A stretch of DNA of 64,000 bases from Gyromitra esculenta (Eukaryota > Ascomycota > Pezizomycetes > Pezizales > Discinaceae), in assembly GCA_038503075.1 (NCBI GenBank), contig JBCAML010000008.1, positions 1,977,650 through 2,041,649 on the forward strand, given 5' to 3'. The notes beneath the pieces were generated by a model that worked only from the letters and a program-made list of their open reading frames with translations, had not been told where the DNA came from and made no database searches. Made by a program: the position numbers and the translations under genes. Shown here piece after piece: positions 11,052 to 19,839 of the stretch; within the stretch, counting starts at the first letter, position 1, and the number at the start of each line of letters is the position of its first letter.

Positions 11052-12946
11052 TCTACGGGGGTGGTAGGGAATATATTTGTGAGAGTGATTCGTACGGTGT
11101 TGTGCATTGGGATAGGAAAAAGTACTTTTTACTCCGGGTTGGAATGTGCCTTTGGCATATTTTTCTTTTATCGGGGTTGAAAAGCATCATTGTGGGGATC
11201 CGGAAGCAAAAAGTTCTGTTTTTCATTTCATTTCTATGGGCTTTTGGGGTGTATTATTTTATTTTTAGTCTCTCTACTCTCCTCTTTCTTCTTTTGGCTT
11301 GTTCTAGTTTTGCTCGTTGCGGTGATTTTGGGCCATCGGGTCTGGTTTCTTGCGTATTTCTTACAACTTCTGCGCCTTATGGATTAACGACCATACTTGT
11401 TGGATAAGGTACTACCTTGGTCTTGTACCTGGTGTTTGCTTCTCTCCATTGGCGCCAGAAACCTAAAAGAAGACGGATTCCAAATGGAACAGGGAAAAAA
11501 ACGTGATATTCCATTGTGGAAAATATTGGATATACATTGACCTGAGGAGTCTCAACTTCGCTTTTGTTTCCAAATCCAAGGGCTGAAAGGCATACGTGTA
11601 TTAATTTTTAGCACTCGAGGATGAACTATATCCAAGAGCTTATAGACAGAAATCTGCTTCCACATCCATTGCCCCTGAATAGAAATGAGCTACATGGCAT
11701 TGAACACATCGTGATCAGCTAAAACAAAAACTATTGACGGCGAAAACGAAAACGAAAACGAAACAAAAACAAAAAAAGCAAGAGCATCAACAGCTACCCC
11801 TAGGTGACACTACGAATCCCACCTATCCAGGTAACCACGATATCTGCTCAACCCGTGTGTGATCTGCCGGCATTTCTCCTGGGCTAGGTACCCCGGATTA
11901 AGGAAGCGGGTTTTTGCTTTTTTACCCCACATATTCCACCATTTCCACCATTAGCCGAGTGCGGGGTAAATAAGCTAAGATACCCCCTTCAGGGTACGTC
12001 GCATCTTTCTTCCCCATGGCAGGACGATCGATCGGGCTTGTTGGGACTTGGCGGCTTTTGATATTGGTTGCTCCAGGTTCTGCTGGCGTGCGTCGTTTAC
12101 AGCTGCATCTCTTTAGTATGTGTGTTTGTGATGTTGGTATGTATTGTTATAGCCACATGTATAGGTACTTTGGTTGTAGGAACGGGTGTGGGCCATGCTG
12201 TGCTGATTCAATTAATAGCCCTGGCTGATCGGAATTATAACTCATATATATAGTGAAGTGGATACGTATACGTATGTACATGCATGCTGAAGAATGTACG
12301 TATAAAGTACATGTAGGTTACTAATTTTGATGTCCCGTTATGTAATTGCGCTTATACGAAGTTGCAGACTTCAATAGATTGTTTTTTTTTACCTGTTATT
12401 TCTTTCTTTCTACTGCTTTATCGAGATCTCAGGGGATTTGATGGGATCAGGATGGAGATGTTGGAGAGATTAAGATATTGGTCTTACGAATTTAAGGTAT
12501 ATGTACTAATAGAATACCTGGTTGCGTAGAGCTGTTAATATATGGCTGCATGTGTTTTATTTGGGGAGGGGATTTCGTGTAATTAAATAACATTAACATT
12601 GTAAATACATACATGTATGTAAGTTTGGGGGGTCCGCAGAAACGGCCTTGCCTTGGCCAATCGGTTGTGTGGCGTTCGAATAGTTATTTAGAAGTTACGA
12701 CGCACGGCCTTTGCACATCTTACTGCCAAGCCTAACTGCCAGCGGATTTAAAGCACGGTTTTGCTAGGATGGAGGTATCTAATCGTCGCAATACACACTA
12801 CGTATGATTAGTATACTAATAGTTATGTGTATATCTTCTCTTTTAATTACTCTCTTGCAGCTTAGCTTAGCGACTTGCAATTGCTGTTGTGCTCTCAGGT
12901 GCTAAGGGTGCAAAGGCTTTTGTACTACGGATGTGACTACTTGCTG
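11052..12946. other. Gene-free spacer after nmrA
   Basis: 3' UTR of nmrA followed by AT-rich sequence. A short GAAAAC/CAAAA tract lies at about 11739-11777. Small plus-strand frames at 11102-11407 and 12016-12253 show hydrophobic runs but no motif, intron structure or start context that convinces me. Confidence 0.5.
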
Positions 12947-13177
12947 AAAAATAAAGTTAGCTACGTGGGTAAACCTAGGCAGCAACCAACACGACAGCGA
13001 ACACCACACCCAGCTTAATTTGTCGCGACATCAGCATTGAAAAAGCACAGCTTTAGTGACTTTATCTTGATTTAGGGTTGTTGAAGCAGAGAGGTTGTGA
13101 GATGAGGTTGTGAGGGTCGCATCATGAGGTGGCTCTGGTTGCTACCCAGGTCTACCCACGTAACTAACTTTATTTTT
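12947..13177. mobile_element. Foldback (MITE-like) element 1
   Basis: Two 42-nt inverted arms (12947-12988 and 13136-13177) that agree at roughly nine positions in ten flank about 147 nt of unrelated sequence. It contains no coding sequence. It directly abuts the next foldback element. I could not define a target duplication. Confidence 0.65.
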
Positions 13178-13179
13178 TT

Positions 13180-13696
13180 CGGTAAACATGCAGAATGCCA
13201 CAGATTTCGAGTAGTATAATGTAGAATAACACACAATTCAGAATGACACACCTTGGCAAATAATTTTTTTAATCTGCCCTAGAGTCTAAGTATACTACAA
13301 TTTTTTATACTGGGTGCAACGCTACTAGTATGGGGCGTGCTCACTGGCAGAGAAATCTGGGCTGGGGATCTGAAAATTCATATCTCGGTATATGGTCTTC
13401 TCAGAAATTGCCCAATTTTGCACTGCATCTTTAAGTTCCTGTATCGAGCTAAACAACTGGCCTGAGCAAATAGTAAGCGAGCCAGGACTTGATGAGGCCA
13501 GGATGAACTTATGTGAGGATTGAGATTGATGACTTTTGTGATGGGCAGCTAGACGGTGTGGATGGTAGAAGGTTGCAGGGGAGTTGAGAAGAAACTTCAA
13601 GTTGCAGTACCCGGGCCTGCTAAGGTGTGTCATTCTGAATTGTGTGTTATTCTGCATCATACTACTCGAAATCTGTGGTATTCTGCATGTTTACCG
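13180..13696. mobile_element. Foldback element 2 with ~74-bp inverted terminal repeats
   Basis: Long near-perfect inverted repeats (13180-13253 and 13623-13696, ends CGGTAAACATGC / GCATGTTTACCG) enclose about 370 nt. A minus-strand frame of 111 codons (13325-13660) fills the centre. Its block FSSIQELKDAVQNWAI weakly recalls the N-terminus of MuDR-type transposases, but this is only an impression. Flanks are T-rich on both sides, so a duplication cannot be read. It is probably a non-autonomous DNA transposon, perhaps Mutator-like given the arm length. Confidence 0.6.
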
Positions 13697-13720
13697 TATT
13701 TTTTTTTAGCTAGCACACGC

Positions 13721-13804
13721 AGGGGAAAGTGACGAGAATCTGATTAGATAAATGCAAAGCACCCACAGCAAGATTATCTAATCAGATTCTCGTCACTTTC
13801 CCCT
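13721..13804. repeat. Perfect 30-bp inverted repeat with 24-nt loop
   Basis: Arms 13721-13750 and 13775-13804 are exact reverse complements (AGGGGAAAGTGACGAGAATC... and its mirror). This could be a very short MITE or a palindromic insertion footprint. It lies 24 nt beyond foldback element 2. Confidence 0.85.
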
Positions 13805-14080
13805 ACACCCGTAGTACTAGTACATGATCCTACCTTAGCTTGCGTTGCTTGCTCGTTCTATTGATTTGGACCAGCATCACATAGGTTTAACCAAATGGGT
13901 GATATTTGGTTCATTCACCCTACCTACAGCCTTTCTAATGTCTTTTATTTTTTATTTTTTATTTAATTCGGCACAGCCTTTCTAATGTCCTAGATAGCCC
14001 TAACCCTGCTTGTCCTGCAATGAGTTTATCTATGCCCTTGGGGTTGGGCTCGCTATAGTGAGATAGTGTAGCAGGTACTA

Positions 14081-14200
14081 GTTCCCAGGCATATGAACTG
14101 GAGAACAGAGGGATGTGGGCTTTGTGTAACACGTAGCCTGAGAATGGTATTGCAGCATATAAAGCCTACCTCCCGTTTTCTGGTTCATACTCCTGGGAAC
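14081..14200. repeat. Foldback element 3 (GTTCCCAGG...CCTGGGAAC ends)
   Basis: The terminal GTTCCCAGG at 14081 is mirrored by CCTGGGAAC ending at 14200, and the complementarity continues inward for about 40 nt with mismatches. The sequence is related to the arms at 14663-14772, which suggests a diverged family. Confidence 0.6.
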
Positions 14201-14518
14201 GAGTAGATCTACAGCGTACGGCGGAGAAGATCGGGAAACCGGGGTCTATTAACAGGGCTCTGTGGCCTATCCAACTACTAGAATCTTCCTCGAAAACTTT
14301 GGGAGGCCAGCAATGCCCCGAACCCTAAGTCTCATGTTTCTTGATCTTTTTTTTTGCCGTGCGCTGTAGATAACTGGAGAGCGTAGTTGATAGGAAGATG
14401 AGATGCGAGGCTCATGACATGGCTGATATGCCTGCAGTGAATCAAACCATGTTCTTGTTATAACTGGACTTCGTGTCTCTGATTAAGAAGCTTGTTGCCT
14501 CAGTGGAACCTACATACC

Positions 14519-14654
14519 GTACTACTCGTATTCATATAACGTTTTTAAAATGGGCCAGGCCCGCAATATGTCATACAAACTGCCCTGAACCTACCTATTT
14601 TATATGGGATGCAGAGGTAGCCCGTTTTAAAAACGTCGTGAGAATACGAGTACT
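14519..14654. repeat. Foldback element 4
   Basis: Inverted arms of about 36 nt (14519-14556 and 14620-14654) contain ACTCGTATTC and ACGTTTTTAAAA with their mirrors, separated by about 63 nt. The 85-codon frame that runs across it (14473-14730) is therefore not treated as a gene. Confidence 0.65.
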
Positions 14655-14662
14655 ATTTTTAA

Positions 14663-14772
14663 CAAGCATACGAACCGGAGAAAGGGAGGAGTGGCTTTGT
14701 GTGCTACAGAATTCGTGTCTAATGCCGTAGCATACGGAGCCGTCCTTCCTATCTTCTGGTTCGTATGGTTGC
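14663..14772. repeat. Foldback element 5, relative of element 3
   Basis: CATACGAACCGGAGAAAGGGA near the left end is mirrored, with mismatches, by TCTTCTGGTTCGTATG at the right end. The left arm resembles 14090-14125 of foldback element 3. Confidence 0.5.
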
Positions 14773-14924
14773 TAACAAGTAGAAATCTTATCGCTAACAT
14801 GCTTCTGAGATCCCCCGCCTTGCAAAGACTTTATAATCTCCTCTATCGACACCCTGGAAAGTTTCTGTAGACGCACCTACTTCAAAAATCCTATTCCTCG
14901 ATTCTACTCTGAGCAACTTATACG

Positions 14925-15392
14925 ATGTCATCCACTCCTCCAACTATTGAACTTTATGAAGTTATCATTCAGAGTGTCGGAACTGAAATCGCTATGGATA
15001 CAGAACCACGAGTCGGTGACGCAGGGCCTAGCCTGATCCTAAGTACGGATACTGCAGAACCTAGGCTCAGGGGCAAGATTTACGAAAGAAAAGGCGGTGT
15101 ACCTTCATCACAGGATCAATTTTTTACGGATGGGCTTGATCCCAAGAACCCACGAGCTTTTACCGAATCAGGCCGAAAACCGGATGAAGAAACCGGCCGC
15201 CTCAACTCAAAAGAATTACTCAGATACCTAACCCAGTTGACGGGTGTCCTCAGATGCGGCTACGATGATAAAAGAGTAATGCCGGGTGAGGCTATTTTGG
15301 AATGCCAGTGCCAGACTAGGGAGGAGATATCCTCTCTGAGACCGAATCGTTCGAAAGCTTATCTTCGATCAAATCGTCTTGGCGAAAAATGA
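14925..15392 (+). CDS. Hypothetical protein, 155 codons (possible first exon)
   Basis: Open frame with an acceptable start context (TACGATGTC), encoding an acidic to neutral protein with no signal peptide, membrane segment or motif that I recognise. Its composition is ordinary. It may be the first exon of a longer gene whose later parts appear as coding-looking frames up to 16862. GTGAGG at 15286 and GTAATG at 15276 are candidate donors, but I could not build one convincing spliced model. It is either a real unknown gene or a decayed one. Confidence 0.35.
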   Translation: MSSTPPTIELYEVIIQSVGTEIAMDTEPRVGDAGPSLILSTDTAEPRLRGKIYERKGGVPSSQDQFFTDGLDPKNPRAFTESGRKPDEETGRLNSKELLRYLTQLTGVLRCGYDDKRVMPGEAILECQCQTREEISSLRPNRSKAYLRSNRLGEK

Positions 15393-15688
15393 ACTCGCCA
15401 GAAACAGTACGGGTTGTAGAATATCTTGACTCTCCTCCACGTAAGAAGCAAATAAACTTTGATTAGATTTGTGTGATATATATTATTGTCTACTTTAGGG
15501 ACTGACGTGGTGGCTGTTAGGTGTTCGAGACCGATGCCTTCCCACGCTCGGAGCACCTGTTGCTTACTTTAAGCTTCTTGTAAGTCGATTCTATAAATTT
15601 TTTGCATATGCTTTCCGCATGCTTTTTCAAAATTATTAACTAACCTGAAACACCGAGGCCTCATATAGACTGAGAAACCCCTTCGTGG

Positions 15689-16862
15689 ATGTTCGATGTA
15701 AGTTTATACATATACGGGTGTGTGGGGACGAAGCTGACTGACGTACAGCTTTTGGACAATACCCACGTGGGAAAAGGAACGCAGCTTATTTCAGATTTTG
15801 ATATTATTGAGTTCTCTAAATGTCAAACAGAACATGAAGTCGATTTACGAAGGTATACTGTATCACAGCGTGAACTACTTCAAGCTGAAGGGAAAATGTT
15901 TACGTAATGCTTTTGATCTCCTATCTCTTATCGATGAATCAGAATATCCTCATTTTTTTGGTACGGATGATAGTGGTAAGGGAAAATGGTCTGTTTCTAG
16001 TTAAAAATTTGACCGATCTAGTAACTGTTATTGGACTCCCAGCAAAAGTATTATTTTGGCCCGAAAGTTTATTCGCATTCCATCGCTGGGCACATAACGA
16101 TCTAGTCATATCAACAATAAATCCGGGCCCATTCAGATACGAATATATGCGTGATTCGCGGTCTAAGTCATTTCTATTATATGGGAGGCCATCGCGGGAT
16201 GGTGAATTATTTTGGACATCTCTATACGTCCACTCAAGGGAATATCTCTCGGATCCCCACTCGCCTAAACGTAGATGACGTTGGTCCTGGAATGATACTT
16301 ATTTACGAACGGGAATGAGTCTAAATAGCTAAATCCGGAAAAACTACAGTAACATTGCAACCTCATCCAGTGCCCGTGGACAACGGGTGTCGGCACTTGA
16401 TCCAGAAATGAATCATCTAGATTTTGCTATTCTCCGCATGATGATCCAAGACGAAGGAGAAAATCTCAAGAAATCTGTAGTTGATTTTTCATATTCATTT
16501 CGACACCTTATCACCACACTATCCGAATATGATTCGAGAACTTTGGACGTTACTATAAACTTCATGCACTCAGTTCGTAGCATACCAGCTGGCGTTTTTT
16601 CTTCTCTCAAATCTGACTCAGGAGGCAGATCGTGAATGATCCACAGCAGAAAATCGGGGCTGTGGAAGCAATGGCAAAATTTTCAAAAATATTGTTAAGA
16701 CTCACCTTAAATAAAGATAATTTACGCCTTTGGAAAATCTTCATGCAAGCTAAAGGTTGGACATCTCTCGCCGGCTCTGAAGCTAGACTTGAGTCTATCG
16801 AAAGACGCCTGGATGCATGTATAGAAACAACCGAGAGATTGAAGAATCACGTCAGTTTTTAA
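15689..16862 (+). pseudogene. Coding-looking fragments of an unrecognised gene
   Basis: Consecutive frames on the plus strand look protein-coding but do not join in one frame: 15798-16004 (ends DDSGKGKWSVSS), 15907-16278 (LTDLVTVIGLPAKVLFWPES...), 16387-16635 and 16632-16862, the last overlapping its predecessor by 4 nt. Candidate introns between the first two are too short to be real. The C-terminal frame is helical and charged (RLESIERRLDACIETTERLKNHV). I know no family for it. It is best read as a frameshifted or partly mis-spliced gene together with 14925-15392. The LINE inserted 24 nt after its final stop codon. Confidence 0.35.
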
Positions 16863-16904
16863 TAGCCATATATTCCTAATAAAACTCTCGGATAGTTCCA
16901 ACAA

Positions 16905-17831
16905 GAATCAAAAGACCCTAAGGAAAAAGCGCCTCGCCCTCTTCCCACTGCCGAAAGAAGATTCTTCGCTTCTCGTACCAATGCCTCTCCCTTCGCTGAA
17001 GCTGCCGTATTATCTGCAACCCTCCCTGTAGCCATTGGTCGTGCCCTTAGAGCCGCCCATTTCCCCAACAGTCAATCCGTCGCCCTATCAGCTACTGTTA
17101 ATGATAGAGGCACCGTCACTTTCACTGCAAACCCTTTCACACCAGCCTCCACCTTTATCCCGTATTTTTCAGCCATTCACAAAACCCTTAACGAATGCTG
17201 CCCTATCGGAGATAATCCATTTAACCCCATCCGTACAGCGCCTACCGACATTAATGTCGCTATCCACAACATCCCCACATTTGCACTCCCCGATGAACCT
17301 AGCCAACTTACAACAACCCTCTCTGAAGCTATCCTCTACGCCGCCGATATCCAAATCACCGGCGCAAGATTCCTCAAAACGGATGCCGCCCTTCGTGCCA
17401 CAAAGAAAACTACCTCGGTAGTCATTTCCTGCTCCGCAAATGATGCCAAGAAAATTGGCTCTTCAATAAAACTCTTTTCCCGTGCTCGCAAGACCAACAT
17501 TATGTGGTCTGCCTCTTCAACAACTCAATGCAAAAAATGTTGGGGCTTCGGCCACGCCACCGCTGGCTGCAAAGCCCTAACCCATACCTGCCCCATTTGC
17601 TCAAACGACCACCCCAGACATGAACATCGTTGCTCTATCCCCACATGCCCAGGAGGCGGCAATGATAAACCTATTATCAACTGCTGCCCCATTTCTCCAA
17701 CCGTCTGCATTAACTGCAATGAAAATCACACCGCAACCGACCTCCAATGCCCCGTTCGCAAGACTATTCTGGACAAATCTAGTATCAAATCAGCCATACC
17801 AGCCGCTGATACCTCCATGTCATCCGAATAA
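16905..17831 (+). CDS. LINE ORF1 (zinc-knuckle nucleic-acid-binding protein), 5' partial
   Basis: The frame is open from the first bases of the element (16905) to TAA at 17829-17831, about 308 codons. The first in-frame ATG is only at 17502, well inside the domain, so the N-terminus was lost by 5' truncation. The C-terminal part has three cysteine-histidine knuckles: CKKCWGFGHATAGC (CX2CX4HX4C), CPICSNDHPRHEHRC and CINCNENHTATDLQC. This arrangement is typical of ORF1 proteins of the I/Tad group of LINEs, which coat the element RNA. The stop is 2 nt before the ORF2 ATG at 17834, which suggests coupled re-initiation in the intact element. Confidence 0.85.
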   Translation, partial: ESKDPKEKAPRPLPTAERRFFASRTNASPFAEAAVLSATLPVAIGRALRAAHFPNSQSVALSATVNDRGTVTFTANPFTPASTFIPYFSAIHKTLNECCPIGDNPFNPIRTAPTDINVAIHNIPTFALPDEPSQLTTTLSEAILYAADIQITGARFLKTDAALRATKKTTSVVISCSANDAKKIGSSIKLFSRARKTNIMWSASSTTQCKKCWGFGHATAGCKALTHTCPICSNDHPRHEHRCSIPTCPGGGNDKPIINCCPISPTVCINCNENHTATDLQCPVRKTILDKSSIKSAIPAADTSMSSE

Positions 17832-17833
17832 TT

Positions 17834-18013
17834 ATGCCTAGACACTCCCCTCCTAAAAACTTTCGCCTCCCTCCATTCTGCGTCGTTCAGCATAATTGCG
17901 CCAGAAGTTCTAAAATCTTTCACTCATTATTTTCGTCCTTTAAACCCACGCCCTCAATTGTTGCCATCCAAGATCCTTACCTTTGGAACAACAAGCCTCT
18001 CAAAGCGCCAGGA
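17834..18013 (+). pseudogene. LINE ORF2, N-terminal part (endonuclease start)
   Basis: First 60 codons of ORF2, starting at the ATG 2 nt after the ORF1 stop. They contain the opening of an APE-type endonuclease (VVQHNCARSSKIFHSLF, then VAIQDPYLW with the conserved Gln-Asp-Pro). The frame is broken after codon 60 by the LTR of element A. It resumes in register at 29793 once the 5-bp duplication is discounted, giving 1140 codons in total. Confidence 0.88.
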
Positions 18014-18429
18014 TTTCACGGATTAAGGATTGGATAAGGGTTAGGTTTCGGTTCGAAGTTGGATACAGGCTGTGGGGTTATTGTGCTATAATGTTATTGT
18101 ATTTTCGGGTGTTATCGGCTATTGGGTTTTCGGTTGAGAAAGCGGGGTATTTAAGCGACGGATTTCTTATCACTTTGTGTCTTCTCTTCTTCTTCTTTCT
18201 TTAAGCAACGTTCTCGTTTACTTCTACCTGTATTATCTCAATACTACTTCGGTTCTATCTCAGAATCTTCGCTGTCGCTGTGAAACATCGTCGATACTTC
18301 GCCTTGAAGTATACCTCCCGTAGAACGTGTAGAAACATCGCACTCTTCGAACGAGTTAGTATCTCACTTAAGTAGCACTGCTCACCTTCAGGGATACTGA
18401 AGGGCTTAGCGAGAGACTGAACCGTGAGA
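18014..18429 (+). repeat. 5' LTR of element A
   Basis: 416 nt from TTTCACGG to CCGTGAGA, an imperfect 8-bp terminal inverted repeat in place of the canonical TG...CA. It carries a TATA-like TATTTAA at about 18150, AAGCAACGT at 18203-18211 (see primer-binding site), and a hairpin CCTTCAG-GGATA-CTGAAGG at 18385-18403. Confidence 0.92.
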
Positions 18430-18442
18430 TTACGTTGCTTCC
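18430..18442 (+). other. Putative primer-binding site of element A, self-priming type
   Basis: The bases just after the LTR, TTACGTTGCTTCC, have no TGG start and do not look like a tRNA complement. ACGTTGCTT (18432-18440) is the exact 9-nt complement of AAGCAACGT in the LTR (18203-18211), about 50 nt after the TATA-like box and so near the presumed RNA 5' end. Tf1/sushi-type chromoviruses prime with their own RNA 5' end in this way. Element B has the same pair. The mechanism is inferred. Confidence 0.5.
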
Positions 18443-18503
18443 TTCATCTACACCTTCTACCCCTTGACCCACGTAACGTACATTCCCTCCACCCAAATTC
18501 ACC

Positions 18504-19805
18504 ATGGAAGGAGTCGCTGTCGCCGCGAAACGCTTCCCCACCAGAGAAGCTTTCGCCCAAGCATATCGAGAAGACCCAGCAGAGTTATATAACGAGCTTA
18601 GAGACCTTAACCAAGCCCTTGAGGACCAAATCGATGTCCTCCAAGAAAGCGAGCGAGAAAATGAGGTCAAACTCAACACGGCTCGCATTCAGACGGACAA
18701 CGCCCTCAGACACGCTACCGAACAAGACCAACGCGTTACGGAAGCAGCCAACTTAATCGCCCGGTTACGGCAAGAACGGAACGAGGCTCGCGCCACCGTT
18801 CAAGCACCCCCCGCTCCCCCAAACCTCAGCGCCACCCCACCACCGCCTACGAACTCCTATCGCTCAGAACGCATGCCAGATCCCGAGAAATTCGATGGAT
18901 CTCGAGCTAAGCTACCTGGTTTCATACTCCAATTACGCTCCAAACTCACGGTCAATCGGGACCGCTTTGCAAACGAAACCACAATGATCCTCTATACAAT
19001 CAATCGATTGGAAGGAGCCGCTTTGGAGCAAGTTCGCCACACAGTTCTTCCCTCAGGCCTCACCACCTGGACCAGCGCCAAACAATTAATCACTGCATTG
19101 GAAACGGCATTCGGGGACCCCGACCCCACCGGCACCGCCCAAAGAGAGTTACACCAGCTTCGTCAAGGAAAACGGGACTTCTCCGCATACCTGGCAGATT
19201 TTCAGAGAATCATGGGACAACTTAATTTCGATGAAAACTCGAAAATGGATGCCCTTGAACATGGCATGTCTGAGGAATTAAAAGAAGCCATGGTTTTCGC
19301 CCCCGCCGTCCCCACAAACCTTAATGACACAATTCTCACCCTTACCCGCATGGACAACCGTATTCGAGCCCGCAAAGCGGAAAAACGAGGAAATACCCGC
19401 GATACCATGGGACAATTCAGTGCCCCTTCTGCCTTCTCCCCTGTCTCCTCCTTCACACCCGGAGGATTAGCGCCTATGGACCTATCCTTTGGCCGTACTA
19501 GCAATCTCCCTCGCCCTCCTCAAGACCAAAGGTATACCATCGTTAACGGAAGACGGAAACTCTCAGAGGAAGAAAAACAGTGGCGCCGCTCCACTGGGAA
19601 GTGTATGTTCTGCGCCGCACCCGACCACTCCTACGCCAACTGCCCCTCTGCACCAAAGAAACCCGCCATGAGGGGAGCATCTACAAATCTCGCCAATGCT
19701 CCCAATCCTCCCGCCTCCTCCGCTCGCCAACTTCCGCCTCCTCCATTGCCTCCACAGTTCTTTGCTATCGATGCACCAGGCGCCTCAGACGAGGCTTTAA
19801 ACTAG
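18504..19805 (+). CDS. Gag of element A
   Basis: 433 codons from an ATG in good context (ACCATGG) to TAG at 19803-19805. A helical N-terminal region (LRDLNQALEDQIDVLQESERE) precedes the retrotransposon capsid domain (around GSRAKLPGFILQLRSKL, GDPDPTGTAQRELHQLRQG, FSAYLADFQRIMGQL). One CCHC zinc knuckle (CMFCAAPDHSYANC) follows near the C-terminus, then a Pro-rich tail. It forms the virus-like particle and packages element RNA. The last two sense codons (TTA AAC) are part of the slippery site that leads to pol. The frame is intact, in contrast with element B. Confidence 0.92.
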   Translation: MEGVAVAAKRFPTREAFAQAYREDPAELYNELRDLNQALEDQIDVLQESERENEVKLNTARIQTDNALRHATEQDQRVTEAANLIARLRQERNEARATVQAPPAPPNLSATPPPPTNSYRSERMPDPEKFDGSRAKLPGFILQLRSKLTVNRDRFANETTMILYTINRLEGAALEQVRHTVLPSGLTTWTSAKQLITALETAFGDPDPTGTAQRELHQLRQGKRDFSAYLADFQRIMGQLNFDENSKMDALEHGMSEELKEAMVFAPAVPTNLNDTILTLTRMDNRIRARKAEKRGNTRDTMGQFSAPSAFSPVSSFTPGGLAPMDLSFGRTSNLPRPPQDQRYTIVNGRRKLSEEEKQWRRSTGKCMFCAAPDHSYANCPSAPKKPAMRGASTNLANAPNPPASSARQLPPPPLPPQFFAIDAPGASDEALN

Positions 19806-19839
19806 TTTCACCGAAGTCGATCAGTGACCCTGCTTCGGT
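19796..19839 (+). promoter_or_regulatory. -1 ribosomal frameshift signal, gag-pol junction of element A
   Basis: The slippery heptamer T TTA AAC (19796-19802, in the gag frame) is followed at once by TAG. After a 7-nt spacer comes a hairpin with a perfect 7-bp stem, ACCGAAG (19810-19816) and CTTCGGT (19833-19839), and a 16-nt loop. Pol is open in exactly the -1 frame. Elements B and C1 have the same layout with a different stem sequence. Confidence 0.8.
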
